Assembly: GCA_000697335.1 (NCBI GenBank)
Contig: JNEM01016103.1
Coordinates: forward strand, 1 to 30,001
DNA length: 30,001 nt
Source: Conidiobolus incongruus B7586
Taxonomy: Eukaryota; Entomophthoromycota; Entomophthoromycetes; Entomophthorales; Conidiobolaceae
Direction: 5' to 3'
Shown here: piece after piece, positions 9,788 to 20,060 of the stretch
How positions within the stretch are numbered: the first letter of the stretch is position 1
How the letters are laid out: each line of letters opens with the position of its first letter
Notes under the pieces: model-generated
What the model was told of the DNA's origin: nothing
The model's input: the letters and a program-made list of their open reading frames with translations, nothing else
The model's database searches: none
Made by a program: the position numbers and the translations under genes

Positions 9788-10762
9788 ATGTATCCCAATT
9801 GGCATCGCAACTCCGAAGAAGATAATGACGATATTACACTTATTCAAATTTTAAAGGGCGAAAGTTTGTCCCCGTTGGATTTAAATTCTTTTAAAGAGTT
9901 CTGTAATATGGAACATCCAGAAGTCCTTCCTTTATTCAACTTCTGGGACGATGTTATCGCTTATCAAATTAGATGTTTAGACTTTGAACAGAGATTTCCA
10001 CTAAATTTTTCCAAATCGCCAAACACTCCATGTTATCCTAGGACGGGTATCAGTAAGGGAGGTTTAGTTCAAGTTGAGGAGGAGTATGTACTACAAAATG
10101 TACCACAATACGAAGCTGATGTGATTATGGAATTAAAAGCTTTAGCTTCACAAATACTAGATAAGTATTTAAATCCTGTTTCTCCAGATTATATCCCTGT
10201 TGCTAAGGAGGAACAACTTCATATTTATGAGATTGTACAAGACGAACATACGCCACTTATTTTACGTTTTACACCAGTTCAAAAACTGATTACCAAACGT
10301 CTCCATCCTTCATTTTTATCATTTTACCGTAGTATTGTCAACAACAATCTAACACTCAAAGCCAGTATCATAAGTTTAGTATTAGGATCTCTCACACTAG
10401 TATTTGGACTAACCCTCGCCTTTTCTCTAATATTTTTACCCCACTACTCCAAGAATTGGCGACTCTTTTCGATACCCCCCATATTCTTAGGATTTTTAGG
10501 CCTATTCACATCAGCAAATAAATTCTCACCAGTTTTGGGCATGTTAAAATTAAGGTAACCATTTAACATTTTATCATTTGATACACAATATTAATTTTGA
10601 TTTAGAGAGAAAGAGTTTTTAAAATTAGAGAAAATAGAAAATAGCCACCTAAACCACAATTATTTCAGAAAGAGTTGTTACTGGTTCTTAATGACTTTTT
10701 TAACTACTCTTGTTTTTAGTTTAATCTTGTGTTTGGTGCCTGGTACACTATTGAGACGTTAA
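9788..10762 (+). CDS. RGS-domain membrane protein, Rax1-like (two exons)
   Basis: Exons 9788-10554 and 10606-10762, joined across a 51-bp GT..AG intron, give 307 residues. I start at the ATG at 9788; the frame opens two codons earlier only with a non-ATG codon. Residues about 20-185 look like an RGS-superfamily fold: SPLDLNSFKEF, FWDDVIAYQ, a long insert, then DEHTPLILRFTPVQKLI. Hydrophobic segments at about 192-217 and 223-243 follow. The second exon continues in frame (EKEFLKLEKIE) into a third membrane segment at about 280-302. Fungal RAX1 proteins, which mark bud sites and polarity in yeast, combine an RGS domain with C-terminal membrane helices, so this is a likely relative, though shorter than the yeast protein. 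Whether it acts on a G-alpha subunit cannot be told. Confidence 0.75.
10555..10605 (+). other. Intron of the RGS membrane protein gene
   Basis: GTAACC at the donor and TTTAG at the acceptor, 51 bp. Without splicing the frame stops three bases into the intron; with splicing it runs on for 51 residues including a membrane helix. The AT-rich content and length match the other introns in the window. Confidence 0.75.
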
Positions 10763-10811
10763 TTTTTTATTTATATTTACTAATATTTATCATATATCAT
10801 TCATAATACCA

Positions 10812-10812
<1 letters not shown>

Positions 10813-10869
<57 letters not shown>
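10813..10869. repeat. (TAA)19 microsatellite
   Basis: Nineteen uninterrupted TAA units, 57 bp, about 50 bp after the stop codon of the RGS gene and so probably in its 3' end or just beyond. Its purity suggests recent slippage. Confidence 0.95.
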
Positions 10870-10871
<2 letters not shown>

Positions 10872-11786
10872 TCATTAATTAATTAAACAAAAATTCAATT
10901 ATTATCAATACATTTTGGATTATTTTTATAATTAATTAGAATAAGTATATTGTAATAAATAAAAAGATAAATTAAAAAGATATTGGGAGTATTCAGTATT
11001 TAGCAATTCCAAATTCGATACCAGTGTGATCATGGAGCTGGGAGAACTTGAAACTAATCTTAATTCACCTTCCACAACTAAATACTGCATTCTCAATATT
11101 TATTATTTGTCCATTTTCTATTCCATTTATATCAACTATTGCTGAATAATAATAAAATAATGATTTTTAATAGATATTAATATTGATTGATTTTAATAAT
11201 AAAGAGCCTATTAACAAGTATTAAAGCTTCTGTTACAGCTATTTGTTCATTTTCTTCAAAATGATTAATATTAATTTCAGTAATAATTGAGTGTATTACT
11301 TGGTAAGGTTGAAATAGAATTAGCCAATATCAACTCAACTTTTGCTTGAGTACTGTCAATAATATCAATAAGTTAACAATTTTTTAAATCTATAACTATT
11401 TAACTATATTAGTTAATTTATTAGGTTATTAAATTTTGATAATTTAATTATTATTCAATATTTAATATTATATCAATTTTGAAATCCAATTGAATATAAT
11501 GTACAATTAATTTAACTTGATTAATATAAAATGAAAATAATTATGGGTTTAAATTATTCTAATAACAAAGAAATTAACTATAGTACCGATTATAATATAT
11601 TTGTATTAATTAATTATAATTAAAATTAAGAATATTTATAGATTTATATTTTATAATATTAGTGTAATATATATTTTTTTATTTTAGAGTAATCCCATAA
11701 TTATTAAAATTATATTTTATAATATAATGAACAATATTAAGCCATTAAATTGAAACTTAACTCAAATTTAATAAATTAACAAAAGA
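10870..11786. other. Intergenic stretch with a possible gene remnant
   Basis: Mostly AT-rich. The part at about 11000-11360 is less AT-rich and has short coding-like pieces on the minus strand, listed separately. The rest, 11360-11786, shows nothing beyond the probable promoter of the small membrane protein gene. Confidence 0.5.
11000..11360 (-). pseudogene. Possible gene remnant, unrecognised
   Basis: Read on the minus strand, several short protein-like pieces follow each other in different frames: IDSTQAKVELILANSIST, then HFEENEQIAVTEALILVNR, then IVDINGIENGQIINIENAVF, then FKFSQLHDHTGIEFGIAKY ending at a stop. I do not recognise the family. Some gaps could be short introns, but I found no consistent set of splice sites. 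It could also be chance, or the end of a gene with no other part here. The plus strand at 11031 offers a 37-codon frame that I consider less likely. Confidence 0.25.
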
Positions 11787-12113
11787 ATGAATGCAATTAT
11801 CAACAATCATAATAATAGAGATAATGATGATAGTGATTTCTTAAATACCGATTGTTTTAGCTGTAGATTCACAGGTTTTTTAGTATTATCAGGCTTTGGA
11901 TCCTATTTAATCTATGATTCTAAAAATATTCCAAAGATTGAAAGGTCGAGAGTATTGGGTGTGAGAGGTGTTGGTTTAGGTAATTAAATTATTTACTCTT
12001 TTTAATTGATTCATTATTAATTCATTAATTTTATAATGGTTATAGCTTTGGTTGGATTGGGTCTTTTTAGATTATTCTATGTTAGAGAACGACATAACAA
12101 TATTCAAGAATAA
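11787..12113 (+). CDS. DMAC1-like (DUF4536-like) small membrane protein (two exons)
   Basis: Exons 11787-11979 and 12046-12113 give 86 residues. The joined frame reads GVGLALVGLGLF across the intron. After an Asn/Asp-rich start comes DCFSCRFTG (Cys23 and Cys26), a first membrane segment at about 27-44, a charged loop (SKNIPKIERSR) and a second membrane segment at about 57-76. A CxSC pair directly before a two-helix hairpin is the plan of the distal membrane-arm assembly protein 1 / DUF4536 family, which in animals helps assemble the membrane arm of respiratory complex I. In fungi many such small proteins are uncharacterised, so role and mitochondrial site are inferred. It is convergent with the mannosyltransferase gene 117 bp downstream. 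Confidence 0.7.
11980..12045 (+). other. Intron of the DMAC1-like gene
   Basis: Donor GTAATT, acceptor TATAG, 66 bp, phase 1. Its removal adds the second membrane helix; reading through gives a stop two codons into the intron. Confidence 0.75.
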
Positions 12114-12230
12114 TTATATCCATTTTATTTAAAATAAACATTATTTTGATCCATTTATCATAAAAAATATCAAAAACAAATTTTATTTATATATTATATA
12201 TTAATAAAAATTTAAATGTGCTAAAGATGA

Positions 12231-13434
12231 TTAATTTTCGCCCAAAAGCTTCTTCCATTTGGGCAAACACGACCAGTTGTTATCATTAAAATTTTCCTTC
12301 TTCTCACAAGCGCATCTCATTCTGAATTCTGGCTTTTGAGGACATTGAGTAAGAGCTGTGTGACTGTATCCCATCTCTTCCATGTACCAAATCTTTTTCT
12401 TATCTTGCAAGAGGGTGGCTCCAATAGTGTGGATTGGTGCATCGCCCCAGCGTTCGTAGAAGAAACCTCCAGATTTGTCCAAGTGGTCAAAGAATCTTTG
12501 ATAGGCTTCACTGCGGAAGAATCTGAGATCTGCTAATTCAAAATTGGACCAAAAGTGGCATAAATTATAAGTTTTGCCGTCATCGTCAGAGATAAATTTA
12601 AGTGCATTATCGGTAGGAAGATCAGGCTTAACTTTTTGAATGTAATCAGTCACATTGCTCCATAGAGATTTGATAGTTGGCTCGAATTCAGTCATTGGGA
12701 TGACAAATGAATAGGTCTTATCTTTAGATTGAAGACGTTCGAAAGGATCAAAATCAAAGTCACACAAGTAAGAGGAACCGGTTTCAGCTCTCCAGTAGTA
12801 ATCGTACTTTTGGAGAAGAGGATGTTTGTAAAAGAAACCAGACCAATATCTAATAAAGAAAATAAATTTCAAATATTCCAATAGCTAAAAAAACACAAAA
12901 TTACCTTTGAAGTTGACGGTATTCCAAAGAGTCACCATGAATAATTTTAGCTTTTTTCATTTCTTCCATACCTTCTTTAACCTTCTTCATATCAATATGG
13001 TCGGGAACATCCCAATGCTGACTAGGAATAATGCCGTATTCCATGTAACTTTGAGTCATTGCGGAAGTGTGTTCGATAAATTCTCTGCTAAAAGGTTCGT
13101 TATTGAGTAAAACATAAGGATAGTGATATTTATGGTTGAAACGGTCTTCAATTTGTCTGATTGTCTTTTTAGCGTGGTACATTTCGCTCGTTTTGGTAAT
13201 TAATAAAATAACACCTTTGGTGGGACCGAATTTAGGTTCAACAATTTCACCTTTAAGATTCTTTAATTTCTTAGGAACTTCTAAGCTGTCAGGGGGATTC
13301 TTTTGTTTTGTAACATTATCAACAAATTGAGAGTTGATATTATGTCTATTCCAGCTTAGCCCCACTACTATTAATACGAAGATGACTCCTAATAGACCTA
13401 AAAATCTGTTTCTATTTAACCTTAAATTAATCAT
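12231..13434 (-). CDS. GT15 alpha-1,2-mannosyltransferase, KTR/MNT family (two exons)
   Basis: Exons 12905-13434 and 12231-12849 (read on the minus strand) give 382 residues, about normal for the family. A short cytosolic tail and one membrane anchor (about 11-27) mark a type II Golgi protein. The lumenal domain shows YWSGFFYKHPLL (about 178-189), YYWRAETG, DFDFDPF, FWSNFELAD (about 276-284), a GGFFYERWGDAPIH block (about 304-317) and a Cys-rich end. These are the hallmarks of Kre2/Mnt1-Ktr enzymes, which move mannose from GDP-mannose onto N- and O-linked glycans in the Golgi, feeding cell-wall mannoprotein. The YERWGD region carries the proposed catalytic Glu. The N-terminal stem is short. 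All recognised motifs are present and the frame is intact, so it should be active. Which paralogue it is cannot be decided. Confidence 0.93.
12850..12904 (-). other. Intron of the mannosyltransferase gene
   Basis: A 55-bp GTAATT..TTAG intron, phase 2. The Arg codon is completed by the first base of the next exon, joining RQLQR to YWSGFF as expected from family members, where an Arg and a GFF motif lie close together. Confidence 0.85.
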
Positions 13435-13808
13435 TTATTTTTTGAATTATTAGATGAAAAAAATATATTGTGAATAAAGGTAAATTGACAAATTATTGGA
13501 TATTTAATTATATAATAAATTAAATGATATGGCGGATTAAAGATAGAGAAATAATCAAATAGGTATAATAACCATTAAATTGTGTGTTAGGTAATCAGGA
13601 GTAAGGTTGATTGCTGGGGGTAAATTTGGAGAAATCAATTCTTACAATTATTCACTACAAATTCAAATGCATTCATTAATGTTTGGACTTTGAGTAATTA
13701 TGGGTTAATAATTTCTCATAAATTTTGATTAATCAACTTGTATTAAATGAGAAATACTTATTTTAGGGACTTTATTCAGATTTTAATAAATACAAAATTC
13801 ATGAATGA
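13435..13808. other. Intergenic stretch upstream of the mannosyltransferase gene
   Basis: The region serves as upstream DNA of the minus-strand mannosyltransferase gene and downstream DNA of the small minus-strand gene at 13809. A less AT-rich patch with a G5 run lies near 13595-13630. No coding frame or RNA gene was seen. Confidence 0.5.
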
Positions 13809-14192
13809 TCAATAACTAAATGTTTGAATGGCAGTGAACGCATAATCGAGTGCTTTGCTCATCGGTGCAGCTTCAGACATCGGTGAAGAAATGGTAGGTG
13901 TAGGATAAACAAAATTTTTATCATTACTTGTGTTAAATTCATTATTTTCAAAAAATGGTGTAAATATATGCTGATTATTTGATGGATTAAGTTTGAAATT
14001 CTCACTATTGCTCAATGAATTGATAATAATTGGTAATTTATCAGGAAATATACTTAAGTTTGGTACTATTTTAGAGAATACAGCATCTGTTGGTTTAATA
14101 TTATGGATAACAGTAGGTGAATGCTTCGGAAAATGGTGATGAAAGTGATAGCTTTGAACTATTAGGCAATTAAGAAATAAATAGTATTGCAT
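13809..14192 (-). CDS. Putative small secreted protein, unrecognised
   Basis: A 127-residue frame starting MQYYLFLNCLIVQS, a short hydrophobic start that could be a signal peptide, followed by a His-rich stretch (YHFHHHFPKH), an Asn/Ser/Pro-rich middle and a Met/Ala-rich end (SPMSEAAPMSKALDYAF). No domain is recognised and there is only one Cys in the start region. A TATA-like TATATATA lies at 14236-14243, about 45-50 bp upstream. The C-terminal third has markedly higher GC than the surroundings, which favours a real gene. It could also be an exon of a larger gene, but I saw no convincing splice partner. Confidence 0.45.
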   Translation of the reverse strand: MQYYLFLNCLIVQSYHFHHHFPKHSPTVIHNIKPTDAVFSKIVPNLSIFPDKLPIIINSLSNSENFKLNPSNNQHIFTPFFENNEFNTSNDKNFVYPTPTISSPMSEAAPMSKALDYAFTAIQTFSY

Positions 14193-14235
14193 CTTTGAAT
14201 TATCAAAATTTCTACTGAATCGCAGTATTGTATTG

Positions 14236-14243
14236 TATATATA
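14236..14243 (-). promoter_or_regulatory. TATA-like box of the small secreted protein gene
   Basis: TATATATA, 45-50 bp upstream of the start at 14192. Spacing fits, but the AT background makes it weak evidence. Confidence 0.3.
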
Positions 14244-15710
14244 GTAAAGAATTGTTTTATCACTCCTTACCTTGTGTTACTTTTAACTAGTATTACAAAC
14301 AACATCAATAGTTGAAAATTATAAGCTCCTTAAATTTGTATTACATCTAAGACTTGGTGAATTCAAAATATTAATTTGAAACTTTTACCTCGATAAGCAC
14401 TATATTTTAATATCAAAAATACATTCAAATATATAAATATTTTATACTATAAAAACATCATTTAACAAATACGATTTAGCACAAAACTCTATGTACTTTA
14501 TTATGATGAAGAAATTGTATCAATTCTTAATCCTTTATCTTTGATATTTTTATTGTTGAAAATATCATTTCAAAACTGACTATCATTCGAATAACTAAAT
14601 TGTTTATTCCAGGTTATAGAATTTTACACAAAATATTTATTATGATATTTTATTTATATTCAGAGTTGAAATTTAGAGTATGTATTATAAAATAAATGGT
14701 TTGAAAATGAGTTAATAGTTTAATCTACTATTTAAAAAGTTGTAATGAATAATACATTGTTTAGCATTTTACCAAATTATATATAAATAATATTAATGAT
14801 TAATAAAAATATTATAACAATTATTTTTTAACCTCTTATTATTATATTAAATATCATTTTATTCAACTCTTGAATGTTGTTTGATCATAAACCATACAAA
14901 CTATATTTGACAATTTTTAGAATTTATTCATTATTTCACAAATATTATAAATACTACAAATATATGATTTTTTTAAATATTCTTATCTTATTTATAATGA
15001 ATAGTTAATTAATATATTGGGCTATAGTTAGTAGCAATAATAGTAATAAAAGTTGATTTAGTGGGTAGGATGGCAGTATTGTTACCTTTCTGAAATGCAT
15101 GAAAGATATGTGGTACTATCTGATACTGTATAATTTGATGCCAACAATTTTTATAAAACTGAATATTGTAAAAGTTAATCATTTCAACTGTATTTGTTAA
15201 AATATGATATTTGAATAATTTCTATAATTTAATTATGATATTTAGAATTATATGCTGATTTATACAAACTTAATACTAATATTCATATTGAATAATTCAT
15301 TGAGAGAGTATAAGATGGTATGAAATTTATTTTATTAAATCAAATATATGTCTAAATCAAAGAATATGTACAATGTTTGATATTGTGATATGACAATTTT
15401 TGTTAAAATGGAATCAAATTGATTATGAATTGAAATAACTGCAAAGATACTTCGTAGTAATAGGTATTTACAAAGAATGTTTTCATAAATAAAGCAAATT
15501 TTTGATAAAATTCAATTTTATTAATTAATTATAAATGATATATATTCAATTAATTTTATAAAATTGATAAATTTAATAATTAAAAATCTATGTCATTTAA
15601 TATTTAATGAATGTTTAGATATTTCCAAAAGTCATATAAGTTAAATTGATGAAAATATATAAAATATGTATTGATATTAATTGATTTGATTTGGTTCGAT
15701 TAGGCAAATT
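14244..15710. other. AT-rich intergenic stretch
   Basis: No coding frame. One short, less AT-rich patch at about 15055-15130 (containing GGGTAGGATGGCAG) stands out but has no reading frame or RNA fold I can support. The part next to 15711 is the 3' side of the transporter gene. Confidence 0.5.
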
Positions 15711-16786
15711 TCAAGATCTTGACATTAATAACTTTCTCAATCCCATAATCACAGCACATCCAACAATGAGCAGAGCACCTGTAATTGAGTAAAAGTCGGG
15801 AATTTCATGGAATATGGTGATGCCATAGATAAATGCAAATACGACATCCAAGTTTCTCATCAAGGTACCAGGTCCAGCAGGCGCTAATTGTAACCCAGAG
15901 TTAAGAAGACATTGACCAGCACAAGCAGTGATACCAATCATAACAAGAATGAGGCCGCCCATATCAAATTTGACAGGGACCAGCTGGTTTTGAGAGTAAG
16001 CCATGGCAAATGAAAAAGTGGTACTAGCCATACCAAAATATGTAACATGAAGGAGGAAATGAACAGATCTTCCTAATTTACGGACTGTGACATAGGCTAA
16101 AGCTGACAAAACAGCGCCTAAAAGAGCAGCACCTGATCCAATACCTCTACTCCAAGCACTTCCAGGGACAACTTCGAGGAACGAAAACACATCACTTCCG
16201 ACCAAAAAAGAGGGTTTACTACATAATGTTACACCAACCAAGCAGAGAAAAGCAGCTATGAAATCCAATCCACCAAAAGGTTCACCAAGGAAGATGGCTG
16301 CAAAAATGCTGGTAAACATAGGTCCAGTAAAGAATAAAACTAGATAGAAATGAGTTTTAAATAGTAATTTGAAATATAACTGAAGTTACCTGTGGCGTCT
16401 GCTAAAGGTAAAACAGTTAAGGAAAAGTAGTAGAGAGCAAGTCCTACACTACCAAATAAGCCTCGAAGCCATAACCAACCCCAAAGGTGGCGAGGGCCAA
16501 ATACCTTAATACCTATAAAGAGACTTGATACCATACCGAAGCACATTTGGATAATACTTCTGGCAAACACAAGTTGGAGGGCAGGAAAATAATAGCTTCC
16601 AAGTTTGACAAATAGACCATTGAGTGAGAAGGCGAGGGCAGATAATGCCATACAGAACAAACCCTTCATTTCGCGCATGTGTTGTTCATTGCGAGCTGAA
16701 ATTGTAGGTGCTGGAACTGCAGTTGAAGTACTTCCATAATGTTCCTCGTGAGTTTGAACTTGAATTAATGGTTGCTGACTAGACAT
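15711..16786 (-). CDS. EamA/DMT-superfamily transporter, SLC35G-like (two exons)
   Basis: Exons 16390-16786 and 15711-16339 (minus strand) give 341 residues. A polar N-terminal tail of about 40 residues precedes about ten membrane helices in two EamA repeats. Repeat one starts near MKGLFCMALSALAFSLNGLF and includes FARSIIQM, YYFSLTVLPLADAT and, across the intron, VLFFTGPMFTSIFAAIFLGE. Repeat two includes GAALLGAVLSALAYVTVRKL and ends with FAFIYGITIFHEIPDFYSITGA. The LPLADAT / FTGP..T.I.A...LGE signature is typical of fungal DUF6/EamA proteins related to SLC35G and yeast YPL264C. They are predicted drug/metabolite transporters of internal or plasma membranes, and no substrate can be assigned. 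The frame is intact. Confidence 0.9.
16340..16389 (-). other. Intron of the EamA transporter gene
   Basis: A 50-bp GTAACT..CTAG intron, phase 1, between LADAT and VLFFTGP. Splicing keeps the conserved EamA junction in frame. Confidence 0.88.
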
Positions 16787-18347
16787 GATTTTTTCACTAT
16801 GATTTCTTTAATCAAATGCTATATGTTCTATTTATATTATTAATAATTTTAATAATCAATCTTCAAATCCTTATTATCAATCAAAGTTAACAATATAAGG
16901 AAATTGATTGAATATTGGATATTTATAAAGAAAAATCGCATGGAATTTATCCAACCACCATTATTTATCCAATTTATTTTTATCTAATTTAATTTGTTTT
17001 ATGGGATTATTCATAATAGTGTAAGCTTGAAATAAACAATTCTTTTGACAGCTTCTGGGAAAAGTAGTTGTCCAAAAAAAATAGAGCTGAAATATGATCT
17101 GGAAGAGAAATATGAGATAATGCGTTAACAGAGAATTTATTGCTTATAATCAGATAGCTGGTGTTATCCAGATCAGTCCGTCCAGTATCACTCTCTAGTG
17201 GCAGGGGTGTTTTATGTTATTGGCTGGGAGAGGGTGTAATCAATGGGGGGGGCTGAATGGAGCTATGCTTCAATCATGATCAGAGAATGTTACCGGATAT
17301 GAATATAGAGAAAAACGGATTTTTGAATGAGAGTGAATATGTGAGATCATGACAATACTCTATTGTAAATAGTTACATTGAATGTATTTTTCAATAATAT
17401 TTTAATATACAATATTATAAAAATATTAACACATTATATATATCTGCAAATATTTAATACTATAATATTTTGTAATAGATATTTTTTCCAAAAAATAATA
17501 AATCTAAAATATCAAAAACTGAATTGATTAATTTGAAAGTTTATCGAAACTTATTAAGATATTTACCAACTATTTCAATACATCCTGAGTTTTATTATTT
17601 TTCCATAGAAATATTTATTAATCACTAATCTCTCAATTCAATAACTAACACTGCCCTAGGATATTGTAAATTCTAGTCATTAAACCCTTGTACCAACCAT
17701 TGTCTCAAAATAAATTTCAACTCAAAAATAATTTCCGAATAAACATCTAAAAAATAATATTTCAATCACTTCAGTTTATTGCAAAAAATTACTTTCTGTA
17801 ATTTCAAAATAGACAAAGTATTAAGGTATTGATAAATACTCATTATATAAATTTAATACGTTTACTTTAGATATAACCATTGGATGTTATTGTATGGAAT
17901 TTTAATTTATAACTTATTTATTGAATATGTATATTTCCTTTTTTACTATTTTCAATCCAATTATATTAATATTAATTGTTATAAAATTATTGTTTATAAT
18001 TTTTTAATATTAATATCAAATTTGGAACAGTGGTAAAACTTAAATTTTGATTTAAATACTTAAAATGTAAAAGAAAAAGTTCTATAAATGTATAATACAT
18101 ATAAATAAATTAATTTTAATCATTAAATGATATAATATACTGTAATAATAAATCTAATACTAAATAAAACAGTCGACTGATACTTTATATCCGGTCACTG
18201 AACCGAAACTCGAACTTCAATATGAAACTAGTGAATTAAATTAATTAGGTTTCAAATACATTTTATTACAAATAGTCATCCTAAGAAAATGGATCATTGA
18301 CCACTATTTACTCTCTATCTCTCTCTAACTTGTAGACTATTCCTTTA
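16787..18347. other. Divergent upstream region of the transporter and the M14-like gene
   Basis: About 1.5 kb between two diverging genes. A GC-richer patch at about 17040-17350 contains G8 (17246-17253) and several short G/C runs, but no frame or RNA fold I can support. CCGGTCACTGAACCG near 18191-18205 is an imperfect palindrome. A CT-rich tract (18311-18328) directly before the M14-like start may mark its transcription start. Confidence 0.5.
18311..18328 (+). promoter_or_regulatory. Pyrimidine tract before the M14-like gene
   Basis: CTCTCTATCTCTCTCTAA, 20 bp upstream of the ATG at 18348. CT-rich blocks next to the start are common at fungal transcription start sites. The role is inferred. 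Confidence 0.35.
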
Positions 18348-19507
18348 ATGATTTTAATTTATTGGCTGTTTATTTTTATTCCAACTCTTCCAGTACTATG
18401 TAATCATTACCATAATGCAAAATACCATGATAGGAGTTCCAAGTCGGATGGGATGATCAATGTATTAAACACTTATAAGCCGGTGATGGATCAATTTTTC
18501 AGGAAGTACCCGACCTATAACGAGTTATTTGGTCAGCTCTATACTTGGTCCAAACTCTTCCCTAACTTTGTGACACTAGACTTTTTGGGCAAGACTGTTG
18601 AAAAGCGTCCCCTGATGGTTGTTTTACTTACCGATCGATCTTCCGGCAGTATTCCAGTAGTTGATCGTCCAACGATATGGTAAGGTTAGTTAATTATTAG
18701 TATTATATAAAGCTCATTGGTATATGTAGGTTGAACGGAGGTCAAATAGCCAGAGATTGGATTACAATCACTTCGCTGATGTGGAGCTCTTTTCAAATGC
18801 TTCAAGGAGGAATTAAAAACGATCCAAAATTTTTAAATCCATTACAATCATTCGTGTTTCTCATCAGTCCTTGTATGAATCCAGACGGATACGAATATTC
18901 AAGGACTGAGAATCGTACTTGGATGAAAAACAGACAAAATTTAGTTAATTTGGACAGGAATTGGAATTTTCATTGGACGGTTGATTGGGAATTGAATGAT
19001 CCCCAAGATTCGGAATATGCTGGCACGAGTCCCTTTTCCGAAAGCGAATCACAACTCTACTCGGAATATATCATTGAAAAAGTGAAGAATCGTCACGCTG
19101 GGCTGGATTTTAATACTAATGGAGAGCGAATTTTAAGAACTTGGGGCTATACAAAACAATTGCCTAAGGAGTATCTCAGATTGGATGACTTGGGTAAGAA
19201 ACTGACTGAGAGCACACTTACTCTGGGAGCCAATTTTACCTATAATTCAATTGCCCAAGCAGATCAAAAGGCTGGGAATCTATGTAAATAATTAATATAA
19301 AGTAATCAAAAGTAATATATTGATATATTCTTTTTAGGTGATTGGATGGTAGGAGCAGCCAAAATGCTTTGTTTTCGTGTTGATCTTGCAGAGAAGGGCT
19401 ATTACAACATTCCACCTGAGAAGATTCCACATTATGGGAATATTGCATTACAAATTATTCTTGAATTTTCTAATTACCTTATGCAGAATATGATCCCCTC
19501 CTATTAA
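18348..19507 (+). CDS. M14 zinc-carboxypeptidase-like protein lacking metal and catalytic residues (three exons)
   Basis: Exons 18348-18679, 18730-19283 and 19338-19507 give 351 residues. A signal peptide (about 1-18) leads, with no classical propeptide, into an M14A-like fold: YPTYNELFGQL...LGKT (about 54-83), FVFLISPCMNPDGYEYSR (about 152-169), NLDRNWNFHW, RTWGY and GYYNIPPEKI. Compared with pancreatic carboxypeptidase A, the zinc ligands are changed (His69 to Ile117, Glu72 to Asp120, His196 to Asn239), the catalytic Glu270 is Asp311, Arg127 is Met176 and Tyr198 is Asn241. Arg71 and Arg145 are kept (Arg119, Arg187). This is from by-eye alignment. All three exons join in frame, so the gene is intact and the loss looks fixed rather than decay. 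Unlike yeast Ecm14, where the zinc site is largely kept, the whole site is gone here. A secreted or vacuolar binding role is inferred. Confidence 0.85.
18680..18729 (+). other. Intron 1 of the M14-like gene
   Basis: A 50-bp GTAAGG..GTAG intron, phase 2, splitting the Trp codon between RPTI and LNGGQIARDW. Confidence 0.85.
19284..19337 (+). other. Intron 2 of the M14-like gene
   Basis: A 54-bp GTAAAT..TTAG intron, phase 1, joining AGNL to CDWMVGAAK, which corresponds to the SDWAY-type segment before the catalytic Glu in the family. Confidence 0.85.
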
Positions 19508-20060
19508 TATCAATCATGTTAAATATTAGCATTTTTATTAATTAATATTATATTAATCTAAGTTTAATGTATAATCCATTGTTGTTATTAATTTATATTT
19601 GGAATATGGATCAATGAATTTTTTTATGGTAAATCAGTAAAGATATTTTACTTTTATATATTCAGCAGGTTTAGTTAGATTAATGTTTAGTAGCATAATA
19701 TAGTAGATAATTGATAGATTATATATATAAGCGATTCAATCAAAAATCAATCAATTATACTTGAAGTATTATTACACTCAGTACATTATATATGATACTA
19801 AAATGAAAATATTTTTATAATATCAATAACATTGAAAAACTTTAAATTACAAATTTTAAAAAAATTACAATTGGCTAAAATTATAGCCTTAGTCAAAACG
19901 ACTAAATTTATTTATAACATTATATATAACTTAAAATGTTAAATGAATATAAATTATACAGCTAGATATGCATAGTAATATATCAAAAAATAACTTGTTA
20001 GTAATCATTGATATTGATATATGTATAGTAAAAGATAAAGATGGATTTTCGTAGTTTGGA
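19508..20060. other. Convergent intergenic stretch
   Basis: Shared 3' side of the M14-like gene (plus strand) and the BTB gene (minus strand). AT-rich, with no coding frame. No RNA gene seen. Confidence 0.5.

Noticed and set aside
11031-11144. A plus-strand frame beginning MELGELETNLN
   Set aside because: Only 37 codons, turning into AT-driven Ile/Tyr sequence, and in conflict with the minus-strand pieces. Neither is certain.
12317-13330. Short frames overlapping the mannosyltransferase gene on both strands
   Set aside because: The GT15 motifs are spread along the main frame, so these are shadows.
18191-18205. Palindrome-like CCGGTCACTGAACCG upstream of the M14-like gene
   Set aside because: Imperfect and single; not enough to call an operator.
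19236-19448. A 70-codon minus-strand frame over the end of the M14-like gene
   Set aside because: It spans an intron and two M14 exons whose plus-strand frames fit the family.
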